Source: Shewanella sp. GD04112
GTDB taxonomy: Bacteria; Pseudomonadota; Gammaproteobacteria; Enterobacterales; Shewanellaceae
Assembly (NCBI RefSeq): GCF_029835735.1
Contig: NZ_JAOEAL010000001.1
Span: 2,170,001 to 2,234,000 of the forward strand
DNA: 64,000 nt
Direction: 5' to 3'
The notes below the pieces were generated by a model that saw nothing but the letters and a program-made list of their open reading frames with translations, did not search any database and was not told the DNA's origin. Position 1 is the stretch's first letter. The number at the start of each line of letters is the position of its first letter. Shown here one piece after another: positions 1-8,644 of this stretch. The translations under genes and the position numbers were made by a program.

Positions 1-1311
1 GTAGAGCTAAAACGAAGCCTAAAAACTCAAGATGCCTATGAAGCCAAAACAAAGGCTGCTGAAGTGATCGCGGAGTTCGAGTCTATTATTGCTCTGGCTC
101 AGTCACGTTATGATAATCAAGAGAACGAGCTGAAAATAACGCCTGCTCAGTTAGATACTATTGTCAGCTACTGGATGGCTCGTGAGCATGGGCGGCTGAG
201 GTTGGCTGACATTCAAGCAAGATATCTGCTCGAGACTCCCGATGGACTCGAAGCGATGACGGAGTGGTTTAGTGAGCCGCTAGTAGTGCTCTATGCTGCA
301 AGAGACACAAGCCGTCAACAGGCAGAAGAACAACTCTTTGTGCGGTACATGAGTGCATTTATTGATGAAGCTCTTGAACTTTCACAATGTCAACTCTATG
401 AACATTCTGTAAGACTGTATCTAGCTACCCAATTAGCAAAAGCTTGTATCAGGCTCTGTAATTCTGCAATCGACCATGAAGAACTCGCTCGGCGGGATAT
501 AAATCGAGGCTTTGAGCCAAATCTACCTGATACGAAGATCGAACCTACAGAACCGAGTGGTGATGCATTACAGCAGCTTAAGGATTTAGGTTTTGTCGTT
601 ATATCCACCAGCAGTTCAACTCCAAGTAAACAAAGTGAAGGTGAGTTATCTGCATCTTCTAGTGTTTCACAACTGATTGACTGGGTGAATAATCAGAAGA
701 AGACTGTGAGCTCAGAGGTTGCCTTTAGATCATGGCAAGGTGACCGCAATCGCCCTTGTGAGCGACTGATAGAGTTTTTTGCCGATAAGCCTATTGGTCA
801 AATCCAAAAGCTAGACATGCGTAATTTCTTCAATTGGATTATTCGCTGCCCGAGTAAACCGAGCCAAGAGATACGAGCATTATCCTTCAAGAAGCAAATT
901 GATATCGCAGATAAACATGGCTTGGCTCGTGTGAGCATCAATACTGCTGACAAGGAACTCAAGCTGATTTCGGGGTATTTCCAACAGGCAGTCAAGTTGG
1001 ACATCTTGCCGAAGAATCCTTGCCATCAAGTATCGCCCGGCAAAGAAACGGTGAGGGTGATTAGAGATCCGGGCTATTCAAATGCCGAACTGACAAAGAT
1101 TTTCTCCCTACCACTGTTTAGGCAACGTACCAATGCTCAAAAGGCAAGGTACGGTGAAGCTCCCTATTGGTTGCCTGTTATTCTGGCCTATACAGGAGCA
1201 AGGGCAGAGGAGATTGCTCAGCTTTACGTGAAAGATATCAAACAAGATAGCGATAATAGCGAGCAATGGTATTTCGGTAATCATCCCATTTTTAATGGAC
1301 GCCAGAAGTAG
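1..1311 (+). pseudogene. Tyrosine recombinase / phage-type integrase, truncated at both ends
   Basis: The reading frame is open from the first base, so the true start lies upstream of the window. The last residues, after about base 1275, are read from the inserted IS element. The C-terminal part looks like a tyrosine recombinase: a core-binding region (roughly 665-1020) is followed by the start of a catalytic domain with an arginine box I (TGARAEEIAQL, near 1192-1224). The later H-x-x-R and tyrosine motifs are missing because the IS cuts the gene, so strand exchange is not possible. The long helical N-terminal region resembles large integrases of genomic islands. The gene probably mobilised the island of which 1-3821 is a remnant. 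Membership of the integrase family is well supported; any more precise subfamily is not. Confidence 0.8.
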
Positions 1312-1314
1312 AAG
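1276..1314 (+). repeat. Left terminal inverted repeat of the IS3-family element
   Basis: The outer 12 bases, GGTAATCATCCC, match exactly the reverse complement of 2463-2474. The match resumes imperfectly through AAGTAGAA. Confidence 0.8.
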
Positions 1315-2149
1315 TCTGAGTTATTAAGTTATCTTTAAACTTGGGTGGTATCCCACCCAAGGCTTTGTTTGGTCGTTCATTGTTGTAAAACCACAGCCAT
1401 TCTGTCGCATACTCCTGAACCTCGGCAATACTGCTGAATAAATATTGGTTTAGCCACTCGTAGCGAACTGTACGGTTGTAGCGCTCCACATAGGCATTTT
1501 GCTGTGGATTGCCTGGCTGAATAAACTTCAGTGTCACATCGTTGGCTTCTGCCCAGCTTTTGAGGACAGAGCCAATGTACTCAGGACCATTGTCGCTTCT
1601 GATTTCCTTGGGCTTGCCACGCCATTCAATCACGTGATTAAGCGTGCGGACAACACGCTCAGCTGGCAGCGAGAAGTCGACCTCTATCGCCAAGCCTTCC
1701 CGGTTAAAGTCATCAATGATATTGAGCAGCCGGAAACTGCGGCCATCTTCCAGTTGGTCATGCATAAAATCCATCGACCAGCACTGGTTCTTCATCTGTG
1801 GCACCGCCAAAGGCTCAGGCTTTTCACGTGTCAGCCGTTTCTTGGGTTTTATCCTTAAATTCAGCTCCAGCTCGCGGTAAATGCGCAGCACACGCTTATG
1901 GTTCCAGCCACAACGTTTTACATTGCGCAGGTAGTAGAAGCACATGCCAAAGCCCCAATTCCGGTAAGTCGTGGTTAAGCGCAGCAGCCAGTCCGCAATT
2001 TCTGCGTTCTCGTCATTCAGTTTGGTCTGATAGCGGTAGCAGGTTTCGCTGATACGAAACACCGCACAGGCCAATTTGACCGAAATGGATTTCTCCCGCA
2101 CCGCCTTTTGCGCTAACTCCCGTCGGCACGACGGCTTTACCACTTTTTT
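1292..2149 (-). CDS. IS3-family transposase OrfB (catalytic part)
   Basis: This is the integrase-core (DDE) half of an IS3-type transposase. Visible catalytic blocks are CWSMDFMHDQL (first Asp), SDNGPEY (second Asp) and ERYNRTVRYEW (Glu), with the expected spacing. The N-terminal part has the HTH_21-like region typical of the family. The frame is open up to 2284, but that upstream part overlaps orfA. The protein is most likely made as an OrfAB fusion by -1 frameshifting at the A7G run on the minus strand (2150-2143), so I place its start there. It is intact, and the element could still be active if its ends are complete. Confidence 0.85.
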   Translation of the reverse strand, partial: KKVVKPSCRRELAQKAVREKSISVKLACAVFRISETCYRYQTKLNDENAEIADWLLRLTTTYRNWGFGMCFYYLRNVKRCGWNHKRVLRIYRELELNLRIKPKKRLTREKPEPLAVPQMKNQCWSMDFMHDQLEDGRSFRLLNIIDDFNREGLAIEVDFSLPAERVVRTLNHVIEWRGKPKEIRSDNGPEYIGSVLKSWAEANDVTLKFIQPGNPQQNAYVERYNRTVRYEWLNQYLFSSIAEVQEYATEWLWFYNNERPNKALGGIPPKFKDNLITQTSTSGVH

Positions 2150-2403
2150 TCGATAGCCTCTTTGAGTATTTCGGCTTTGAGCCGCTCCTCGGCATACATT
2201 TTTTTGAGCCGGGCATTTTCTGTTTCCAGCTCTTTTAACCGTGCCATCATGGAGGCATCCATACCGCCAAATTTTGCTCGCCACTTGTAGAACGTGGCCG
2301 AACTGATGCCGTGCTCACGACACAGCTGTGGAACCGGCGCACCCGCTTCGGCTTGTTTTAAAATAGCCAGAATTTGGCTGTCGCTAAATTTTGATGTTTT
2401 CAT
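2137..2403 (-). CDS. IS3-family transposase OrfA (DNA-binding part)
   Basis: An 88-residue protein with an N-terminal helix-turn-helix (residues about 8-45, including LCREHGISSATFYKWRAKFGG) and a C-terminal leucine-zipper-like coiled coil (RLKELETENARLKKMYAEER). This is the standard HTH_Tnp_1/IS3 OrfA layout. The ATG at 2403 has a GGAG ribosome-binding site 8 bases upstream. The stop lies just past the A7G slippery run shared with orfB. Confidence 0.9.
   Translation of the reverse strand: MKTSKFSDSQILAILKQAEAGAPVPQLCREHGISSATFYKWRAKFGGMDASMMARLKELETENARLKKMYAEERLKAEILKEAIEKKW
2143..2150 (-). promoter_or_regulatory. A7G slippery sequence for -1 programmed frameshifting (OrfA to OrfAB)
   Basis: The minus strand reads AAAAAAAG two codons before the OrfA stop. 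A -1 slip there joins the OrfA frame to the long OrfB frame, as is known for IS3-family elements. Confidence 0.7.
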
Positions 2404-2435
2404 GCAGAATCTCCTGCGTTTATGTTATGAGAAAA

Positions 2436-2474
2436 TTCTACTTTTGACGCCAGTTAATTTACGGGATGATTACC
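2436..2474 (-). repeat. Right terminal inverted repeat of the IS3-family element
   Basis: This is the reverse-complement partner of 1276-1314. It contains an ATG (2466-2468) in frame with the downstream truncated gene. Confidence 0.8.
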
Positions 2475-3821
2475 CCGCCATCTCTCCGCCAACGCGCTTT
2501 TCGTAAATTGAGTTCATTGCTCAAACCTAATGGGAAGATGGTGATCTCGTTACGACATGGCGCTAGTCCTGATGACAGGCTGATGTTTGATGTGAGTTCG
2601 TCAGAAGTGGCTGAATTAGCAAGCCAATTCGGCTTACAGTTTGAGATAGGTAGAGCATCTCAAGCTGATCAGCTTGGAAGATCCGAAGTTGTTTGGGAAA
2701 CAGTTATATGTACCTTACCTGATGACGGCACTGGCGCATTTCCACTGATCAGAAATATCGTGGTAAATGATAGTAAGTCATCCACCTATAAGTTGGCTTT
2801 ACTGAGGGCATTATTACGAATTGCTGAAGGGCATGCTGGAGCTGTCATCGAACAACATGAAGACTCTGTTTTACTACCATTAGGACTCGTGGCGTTATAC
2901 TGGCTCAAATTATATAAACCGCTAGTGGATGGCCCTAAACCGATGCAGCAAAGCAGCAATGTCAATAAAGGGCTCGGATTTATAAAACCAAATGGCTGGG
3001 GGAGTTTGGCTAGCTTTGCTAACAACGATTTTTATTTAGGTGCTGCGTTTGTCGAGACTTCATTAATAGATGCGGTGCATCACACACTAAAAGATATTAG
3101 CTCCACTATCAAAAATATGCCGGCAAAATATATTACCTTGCCAGGTACTGATAAGGCAGTATTTGAAGTTGAAATACTGCCGAATAGATCCCCGAAAAGC
3201 TATCTATCAATAGATTTCAATTATCTGAAGTCATTTGGTATTTTTAAAGTACCCAAACGAATTTGGGATTCGTTAACCCAGTACAGTATTTGGATTGAAC
3301 CAGCACTAATCAACGAGTGGTGTTCAGTTATGGCTGGATATGAACTTAATAAACAGCATGCTTATAGCCAGGTCGATTTTTATGCTGCGCTTAAGTGGGA
3401 AGATGCTCAGCGTAATACGCAGCAGATCAGAGACAGAGTACAAGAACTGCAACAAGTTGCGGATCTGAACTGTTGTTGGAGTGGTGATCTGTTGGATCAT
3501 AGTGAATTTGCGATTGACCATGCGTTTCCATTTGCGCGATGGCCTAATAACGATCTTTGGAATCTACTTCCGACTAAGCACTCTATTAATGCTAATAAAA
3601 GTGATCGTCTTCCGACAAAATTGAGAATGCAGCAATCTAAGGATAGGATTCTTGATTGGTGGGAGATTGCTTGGAGCGAAAACAAAAATGTATTTTTTAC
3701 GCAGGCAAGTTTTGCGCTGCCAGGCTTAGGTATTAATACAGATCAATTCGGTGATGTATTTGAAGCGATGCTTTTTCAGCGAGATCGAATAAAGTCACTT
3801 CAACAATTAAAAGAATGGTGA
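2466..3821 (+). pseudogene. 3' fragment of a methyltransferase-HNH nuclease gene
   Basis: The host sequence begins at 2475; the ATG at 2466 comes from the IS end, so the true N-terminus is gone. The remaining N-terminal residues (LLKPNGKMVISLRHGA) resemble the late strands of a class I SAM-dependent methyltransferase, but the SAM-binding glycine motif is absent. A helical middle region follows (about residues 90-330). The C-terminal 120 residues look like an HNH nuclease: CCWSGDLLDHSEFAIDHAFP, then WPNNDLWNLLPTKHSINANK, with the expected DH, N and K. The association with an integrase suggests a former island-borne DNA-modification or defence gene. The nuclease assignment is fairly good; the role is inference. 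It could be transcribed as a 451-residue product. Confidence 0.65.
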
Positions 3822-3913
3822 TTCGGCCTAATAGTATTTTCAGGTTTAATAACACACCAAACTTTGACATTCTCGAAACTCAACTTTATGTAAATCAGTT
3901 TTCCATTCTAAGT

Positions 3914-3936
3914 GATGCGAATTATAGGTTCGCATC
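3914..3936. repeat. Short perfect hairpin after the relic gene
   Basis: GATGCGAA and TTCGCATC form an 8-bp stem with a 7-base loop. There is no T run after it, so terminator function is unproven. Confidence 0.3.
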
Positions 3937-4004
3937 TGCTGAGTTATGCTGGCGATGAAGTCTTTCAAGGTTCTGGCATTACGTTACATAACACCACGGC
4001 AATA

Positions 4005-4646
4005 TTATTTTTCCTGTTTTGAAAAATGCAGCAGCCGATTATTGGCGGGCATGGCGGTATCTGCAACCAATGTGAAGGCTTGCGCTTGGGCGAGCTGAAT
4101 AATCCATTCTATGTCCCGGATACCACTCTCACTATCTCTTTGTTTTAAATACTGATCGAATTGACTATTACTGTCGCTGGTAAACTGGCCTTGGTAGTTA
4201 AAAGGGCCGTAAATGCAGAGGGTATTGAGTTGTGGCAAGTATTGACCCAAGCCAGCAAAGAAGGCTTCAACCATGGTTTGACTCATAATATGCAGGGTAT
4301 TAGCGCTGAAGACGGCGTCGATACGGGTGTCATTAATGGGCCAAGGTTGGGTGACATCGAGTGCGAAGGGCAAGCCGAGGTTGTTGATACCTTTTTGATG
4401 CCCTTGTTGGCGACATCTTGCGCTAATGCCCGCAAGGTAAGCGGTTTGATCGCTGGTTTGCCAGAAAAGCTGAGGTAGATTTTCAGCAAAATAAACTGCA
4501 TGTTGTCCCGTGCCGCTGCCAATTTCCAGCACCTGTTTGGCGCTGGCAAAGGCGGTTTGTAGCACGGCGAGTATTGGCGCTTTGTTATTTTCACAGGCTT
4601 GAGAAAAAGGCAGTAAGCTAGGCGGCGTTTGAGGATCCTGAAACAT
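4005..4646 (-). CDS. DUF938 family SAM-dependent methyltransferase-like protein
   Basis: A 213-residue protein of the DUF938 (UPF0585) family, which has a class I methyltransferase fold. The opening FSQACENNKAPILAVLQ is characteristic of the family, and the SAM-binding motif I is VLEIGSGTGQHAVYFA. The substrate is not known. I choose the ATG at 4646 rather than an upstream one because AGGA lies 7 bases ahead of it and the family begins here. It is divergent from the PuuB-like oxidase gene, with a shared 276-bp upstream region. Confidence 0.88.
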   Translation of the reverse strand: MFQDPQTPPSLLPFSQACENNKAPILAVLQTAFASAKQVLEIGSGTGQHAVYFAENLPQLFWQTSDQTAYLAGISARCRQQGHQKGINNLGLPFALDVTQPWPINDTRIDAVFSANTLHIMSQTMVEAFFAGLGQYLPQLNTLCIYGPFNYQGQFTSDSNSQFDQYLKQRDSESGIRDIEWIIQLAQAQAFTLVADTAMPANNRLLHFSKQEK

Positions 4647-4922
4647 GGTATGTCCTAAATTTATCCTTGCGGGGCAGGCAAAGTGTTTGTCTGATAAACA
4701 CGCGGTGTCAGTCTGCATCGCGGTCGTAATGGCCTGTAGCTTAAGCCAATGCGGCATTAAATTCTATTGATAAGCACGATTTGGGATGGCCGCACGGGTT
4801 GAGTTTCATTCGGCTCTACAATCTTCTGTTGACCACGATATTAGCTTAGATATACTCAAAAATTCTGAACAAATGTAAAAAATATAAAACAAAAACAGCT
4901 TAAATCTGTTCAAAGGATCCCT

Positions 4923-6212
4923 ATGTCTGCTAAACGCTGCGCGTCTTATTACAATGCCACCATCAAGCAAGAGTCTGATTATCCTGAACTTGAAGGCGAT
5001 ATTCGGGTCGATGTGGCCATTATCGGCGGTGGATTTACCGGTGTGGCAACGGCGGTCGAATTGGCCGAAAAGGGTTACCAAGTGGCGTTACTTGAGGCCA
5101 ATAAGATTGCTTGGGGCGCGACAGGGCGAAATGGCGGCCAAGTGACGGGGAGTTTGTCCGGCGATGCCGCCATGACCAAGCAATTGCGGCGTCAGCTTGG
5201 TCAGGAGGCTGAAGATTATGTGTGGAACCTTCGTTGGCGCGGCCACGATATTATCAAAAACAGAGTGGCGAAGTATGGCATTGATTGTGATTTAAAATTT
5301 GGCCATATCCAAACGGCGTATCGCCCCGCACATATGGTCGAGTTACAGCAAATGTTTGATGAAGCTAATCGCCGTGGCATGGGGGAATTGATGACCTTAG
5401 TGCCAGCACATGAGATGCCCGCCTACTTAGCTTCGCCCTTGTACCACGGTGGGCTGGTCAATCGGCGTAATATGCATCTGCATTCGGTGAATTTATGTCT
5501 TGGTGAGGCGCGAGCGGCGGCTTCATTGGGCGCTAAGATTTTTGAACATTCACAGGTGCTGGATATTCAGCAAGGAGAGCTTGCTACTGTGGTCACGCAA
5601 AAGGGCAGGGTGAAGGCAAACAGTGTGCTTATTGCCGGTAATGCCTATCACAAATTGGGCCGACCTCAGCTGCGGGGCATGTTATTTCCGGCCTCCCTTG
5701 GTAATTGTGCGACAGCACAATTACCAGCAGATTTAGCTAAGCAACTCAATCCGCAGGATTTAGCTGTGTATGATTGCCGCTTTGTACTGGATTATTACCG
5801 CTTAACCGCCGATAACCGTTTGATGTTTGGGGGCGGCACCAATTACAGCGGCCGCGATCCTAAAAACGTTGCCGCCGAGCTGCGTCCGGCGATTGAACGC
5901 ACTTTCCCCCAGTTAAAAGGCGTTGACATTGAATTTGCCTGGGCTGGCATGGCAGGGATAGTGATTAACCGTATTCCCCAGCTGGGCAAGATTGCGCCGA
6001 ATATCTTCTATTGTCAGGGATATTCGGGCCATGGCGTGGCGACTTCCCATATTATGGCCGAGATCATGGGGCAGGCGATCGATGGTCAAATGCGAGAGTT
6101 CGATCTCTTCGCCGCCATGCGTCATATCCGGATCCCATTGAATGAATGGTTTGGTAATCAGGCCCTTGCGCTAGGGATGTTGTATTACACGCTGAGGGAA
6201 AATTGGCGCTAA
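4923..6212 (+). CDS. FAD-dependent oxidoreductase, PuuB/OrdL-like (DAO family)
   Basis: A 429-residue flavoprotein of the D-amino-acid oxidase family, closest in look to gamma-glutamylputrescine oxidase (PuuB/OrdL). The Rossmann dinucleotide-binding motif VAIIGGGFTGVATAVELAEKG is near residues 30-50. GATGRNGGQVTG follows, and the C-terminal FAD-contacting region contains WAGMAGIVINRIPQLG and GYSGHGVATSHIM. The likely reaction is oxidative deamination of a secondary or gamma-glutamylated amine, but no other putrescine-degradation genes are adjacent, so the substrate is open. The ATG is preceded by AAAGGATCCCT. The gene is followed by a convergent LysR gene. Confidence 0.85.
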   Translation: MSAKRCASYYNATIKQESDYPELEGDIRVDVAIIGGGFTGVATAVELAEKGYQVALLEANKIAWGATGRNGGQVTGSLSGDAAMTKQLRRQLGQEAEDYVWNLRWRGHDIIKNRVAKYGIDCDLKFGHIQTAYRPAHMVELQQMFDEANRRGMGELMTLVPAHEMPAYLASPLYHGGLVNRRNMHLHSVNLCLGEARAAASLGAKIFEHSQVLDIQQGELATVVTQKGRVKANSVLIAGNAYHKLGRPQLRGMLFPASLGNCATAQLPADLAKQLNPQDLAVYDCRFVLDYYRLTADNRLMFGGGTNYSGRDPKNVAAELRPAIERTFPQLKGVDIEFAWAGMAGIVINRIPQLGKIAPNIFYCQGYSGHGVATSHIMAEIMGQAIDGQMREFDLFAAMRHIRIPLNEWFGNQALALGMLYYTLRENWR

Positions 6213-6300
6213 ATAGTGAGTCATCCGTCAAGCTCAAGCGGCGTTATTGGTCGCAATATTGGGTGATTTGTTACTCTGGTTCGCCGCGATGAACTCGCTA

Positions 6301-7182
6301 CTACGCATTCTCCATCGCCAGTTTTTCCGCGAGATAATCCACTAATACCCTTACTTTGGCGCTCAGGTGACGATTCTGCGGATAGAGCGCCCAAATGCCT
6401 TCTTTAGCTTCGCGGTGCGCGTCGAGGAAGGAGATGAGTCGGCCTGCATGAATATCTTCCTCAATATAATAATCAGGTAGTTGCACTATCCCTATGCCCT
6501 TTAATGCCGCATCTCGCAGGGCGTAGCCGCTGTTGCAGATAAGGTTGCCACGTACCTTAATATTACGTTCGCGGCCATTTTCAATAAAGCGCCAGTAATT
6601 GTGATTCCCGATCAGGCAATTATGTTGATTTAACTCCGAAAGCGTGTGGGGTTCACCGTATTTTTCAACGTAACTGGGCGAGGCAGCCACATAATGGGTG
6701 CGGCTACTCAAGGGTTTGGCCATCAGGCTGGAATCGGCGAGTTTGCCAAGGCGAATGGCCAAATCATAGCCGCCCTCAATCAAATCTAAGGTTCTGTTGG
6801 TCAAGTCGACATTAAATTCCACGCTGGGATATTGCACCATAAAATCATTGAGTAACGGCATGATAAATTTTTCGCCGTAGGCCACGGGCGCGGTGAGTTT
6901 TACCAATCCTTGGGGCGAACCTTTTAGATCAGTAATTGCCCGCTCGGCCTCCTCGAGTCCAGTCTGCAATTGGCGGCAATGACGATAATAAATCGTGCCT
7001 TCTTCGGTGAGCGATACCTTGCGAGTCGTACGGTAAAACAGCTTAGTGCCGAGGCGATTTTCCAGCGCGCCGATTTGCCGACTCACGTGGGCGGTGGACA
7101 CATTGAGGCGCTGTGCGGCCAAGGTAAAGTTCTCGGCCTCGGCCACTGCTACAAATTCTGATATGCCATCCCAAAGGTACAT
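6301..7182 (-). CDS. LysR-family transcriptional regulator (divergent from adhC)
   Basis: A 293-residue LysR-type regulator. The N-terminal winged helix-turn-helix spans about residues 1-65 (FTLAAQRLNVSTAHVSRQIGALENRLGTKLF), and a periplasmic-binding-protein-like effector domain fills the rest. It is transcribed away from the formaldehyde-detoxification genes adhC-fghA across a 195-bp gap that contains an inverted repeat. LysR regulators usually control the divergent gene, so a role in formaldehyde or thiol stress response is a reasonable inference. The inducer is not predictable from sequence. Confidence 0.88.
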   Translation of the reverse strand: MYLWDGISEFVAVAEAENFTLAAQRLNVSTAHVSRQIGALENRLGTKLFYRTTRKVSLTEEGTIYYRHCRQLQTGLEEAERAITDLKGSPQGLVKLTAPVAYGEKFIMPLLNDFMVQYPSVEFNVDLTNRTLDLIEGGYDLAIRLGKLADSSLMAKPLSSRTHYVAASPSYVEKYGEPHTLSELNQHNCLIGNHNYWRFIENGRERNIKVRGNLICNSGYALRDAALKGIGIVQLPDYYIEEDIHAGRLISFLDAHREAKEGIWALYPQNRHLSAKVRVLVDYLAEKLAMENA

Positions 7183-7216
7183 TGTTGCTTCTCAGTAAAA
7201 ATGAATTGCCAAAATG

Positions 7217-7253
7217 CTAGATTATCAATCCTCAGGAAATAAATACAATCTAG
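7217..7253. promoter_or_regulatory. Inverted repeat between the LysR gene and adhC
   Basis: CTAGATT (7217-7223) and AATCTAG (7247-7253) are exact 7-base arms separated by 23 bases, in the middle of the divergent promoter region. This is a candidate regulator-binding site. The spacing is wider than a classic T-N11-A box. Confidence 0.35.
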
Positions 7254-7377
7254 TGACTGCATTACCGCACACTATTTTTAAGCTTATCCATCCGCCTCAA
7301 TCTATGCTTACAAGCGAGTAGGGCTAGGGTAAGCCGTAAATCGATAAGCCCATTGATTAAAAGAAGGAAAGACAAGC

Positions 7378-8517
7378 ATGTCGAACGAAAAACCACAGTT
7401 TATCAAGTCAAAGGCCGCCGTGGCCTGGGGGCCGGGACAGCCGCTCAAGATTGAAGAAGTCGATGTGATGTTACCTAAAGCCGGCGAAGTATTAGTTCGC
7501 ATCGTGGCGACTGGGGTGTGCCATACCGATGCGTTTACCTTAAGTGGTGACGATCCAGAAGGCGTATTCCCTGCGATCCTCGGCCATGAGGGCGGTGGTA
7601 TTGTTGAGCAAGTGGGCGAAGGCGTGACCAGCGTGCAGGTGGGCGATCATGTGATCCCTCTCTACACGCCTGAGTGTGGCGAATGTAAATTCTGTTTATC
7701 GGGTAAAACAAACCTGTGCCAGAAGATCCGCGCGACCCAAGGTAAAGGTTTAATGCCAGATGGCACCACGCGTTTCTATAAAGATGGCCAGCCCATTTTC
7801 CATTATATGGGCTGTTCTACCTTCTCTGAATACACAGTATTACCTGAAATTTCATTGGCTAAGGTTAATAAAACTGCGCCATTAGAAGAGATCTGTCTGC
7901 TGGGCTGTGGTGTGACGACAGGTATGGGCGCCGTAATGAACACCGCTAAGGTGGAAGAAGGCGCGACCGTAGCGATTTTCGGCCTAGGTGGTATTGGTCT
8001 TTCGGCCATTATTGGTGCGACCATGGCGAAAGCCAGCCGGATTATTGCTATCGATATCAATGAATCTAAATTCGAACTTGCCCGTAAATTAGGGGCAACC
8101 GATTGTATTAATCCTAAAAATTTCGACAAACCTATTCAAGAGGTGATTGTTGAGATGACCGATGGCGGCGTGGATTACTCCTTCGAATGTATCGGTAATG
8201 TCAATGTGATGCGCAGCGCGCTCGAGTGTTGTCACAAGGGCTGGGGCGAGTCTGTGATCATTGGTGTTGCAGGCGCAGGGCAGGAGATCTCCACCCGTCC
8301 ATTCCAACTGGTGACGGGCCGTGTATGGCGCGGTTCAGCCTTCGGTGGCGTGAAAGGACGTTCGCAATTACCTAAAATCGTTGAACAATACCTAGCAGGT
8401 GAGTTTAAGCTTGATGACTTTATCACTCACACTATGGGACTTGAGCAAGTCAACGAAGCCTTCGACTTGATGCATGAAGGCAAGAGCATTCGCAGCGTGA
8501 TCCATTTCGATAAATAA
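7378..8517 (+). CDS. adhC: S-(hydroxymethyl)glutathione dehydrogenase / class III alcohol dehydrogenase
   Basis: A 379-residue zinc-dependent class III alcohol dehydrogenase (FrmA/AdhC). It oxidises S-hydroxymethylglutathione, the spontaneous adduct of formaldehyde and glutathione, to S-formylglutathione with NAD+, in the cytosol. Catalytic zinc ligands are seen at C48 and H70 (GHE). The structural-zinc cysteines C100, C103, C106 and C114 are all present, and the NAD-binding motif is GLGGIGLS. The length matches the family. fghA follows 127 bp downstream and completes the pathway. The start has AAGGAAAGACAAGC directly upstream. Confidence 0.97.
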   Translation: MSNEKPQFIKSKAAVAWGPGQPLKIEEVDVMLPKAGEVLVRIVATGVCHTDAFTLSGDDPEGVFPAILGHEGGGIVEQVGEGVTSVQVGDHVIPLYTPECGECKFCLSGKTNLCQKIRATQGKGLMPDGTTRFYKDGQPIFHYMGCSTFSEYTVLPEISLAKVNKTAPLEEICLLGCGVTTGMGAVMNTAKVEEGATVAIFGLGGIGLSAIIGATMAKASRIIAIDINESKFELARKLGATDCINPKNFDKPIQEVIVEMTDGGVDYSFECIGNVNVMRSALECCHKGWGESVIIGVAGAGQEISTRPFQLVTGRVWRGSAFGGVKGRSQLPKIVEQYLAGEFKLDDFITHTMGLEQVNEAFDLMHEGKSIRSVIHFDK

Positions 8518-8536
8518 ACGCTCAGTTTGTCATCAC

Positions 8537-8571
8537 AGCAGCAGATAACCGCTAACGGTTTGTCTGCTGCT
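8537..8571 (+). terminator. Hairpin between adhC and fghA
   Basis: AGCAGCAGA and TCTGCTGCT form a 9-bp stem, extended by ACCG/CGGT. Only a weak T stretch follows, so it may attenuate read-through into fghA rather than end transcription. Confidence 0.45.
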
Positions 8572-8644
8572 TATGCGTTTTAAGCTTGTGATAGAGCCTT
8601 GAACGGCAAGCGAAACGCTGAAAGTGAACAGGAAAGGGATTGAA

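Larger units (their letters stand above)
1276..2474 (-). mobile_element. IS3-family insertion sequence (probably IS407-like group)
   Basis: The element is about 1.2 kb and carries an orfA/orfB pair read leftward. Its ends are imperfect inverted repeats of about 38 bp. The outer 12 bases are identical (GGTAATCATCCC at 1276-1287, and its complement at 2463-2474), and an inner AAGTAGAA lies at both ends. The OrfB stop codon (1292-1294) sits inside the left repeat, which supports the outer boundary. Bases flanking the two ends do not form a direct repeat, and the two flanks belong to unrelated genes. This is therefore not a simple insertion but one junction of a deletion or rearrangement. Family assignment rests on the orfA/orfB organisation, the A-rich frameshift site and the DDE motif; the subgroup is less certain. 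Confidence 0.88.

Noticed and set aside
1292..2457. TTAA on both sides of inner inverted repeats, looking like a 4-bp target duplication (1292-1295 and 2454-2457)
   Set aside because: The inverted repeat continues outward on both sides to GGTAATCATCCC, and the OrfB stop codon lies outside the supposed boundary. TTAA is internal to the element.
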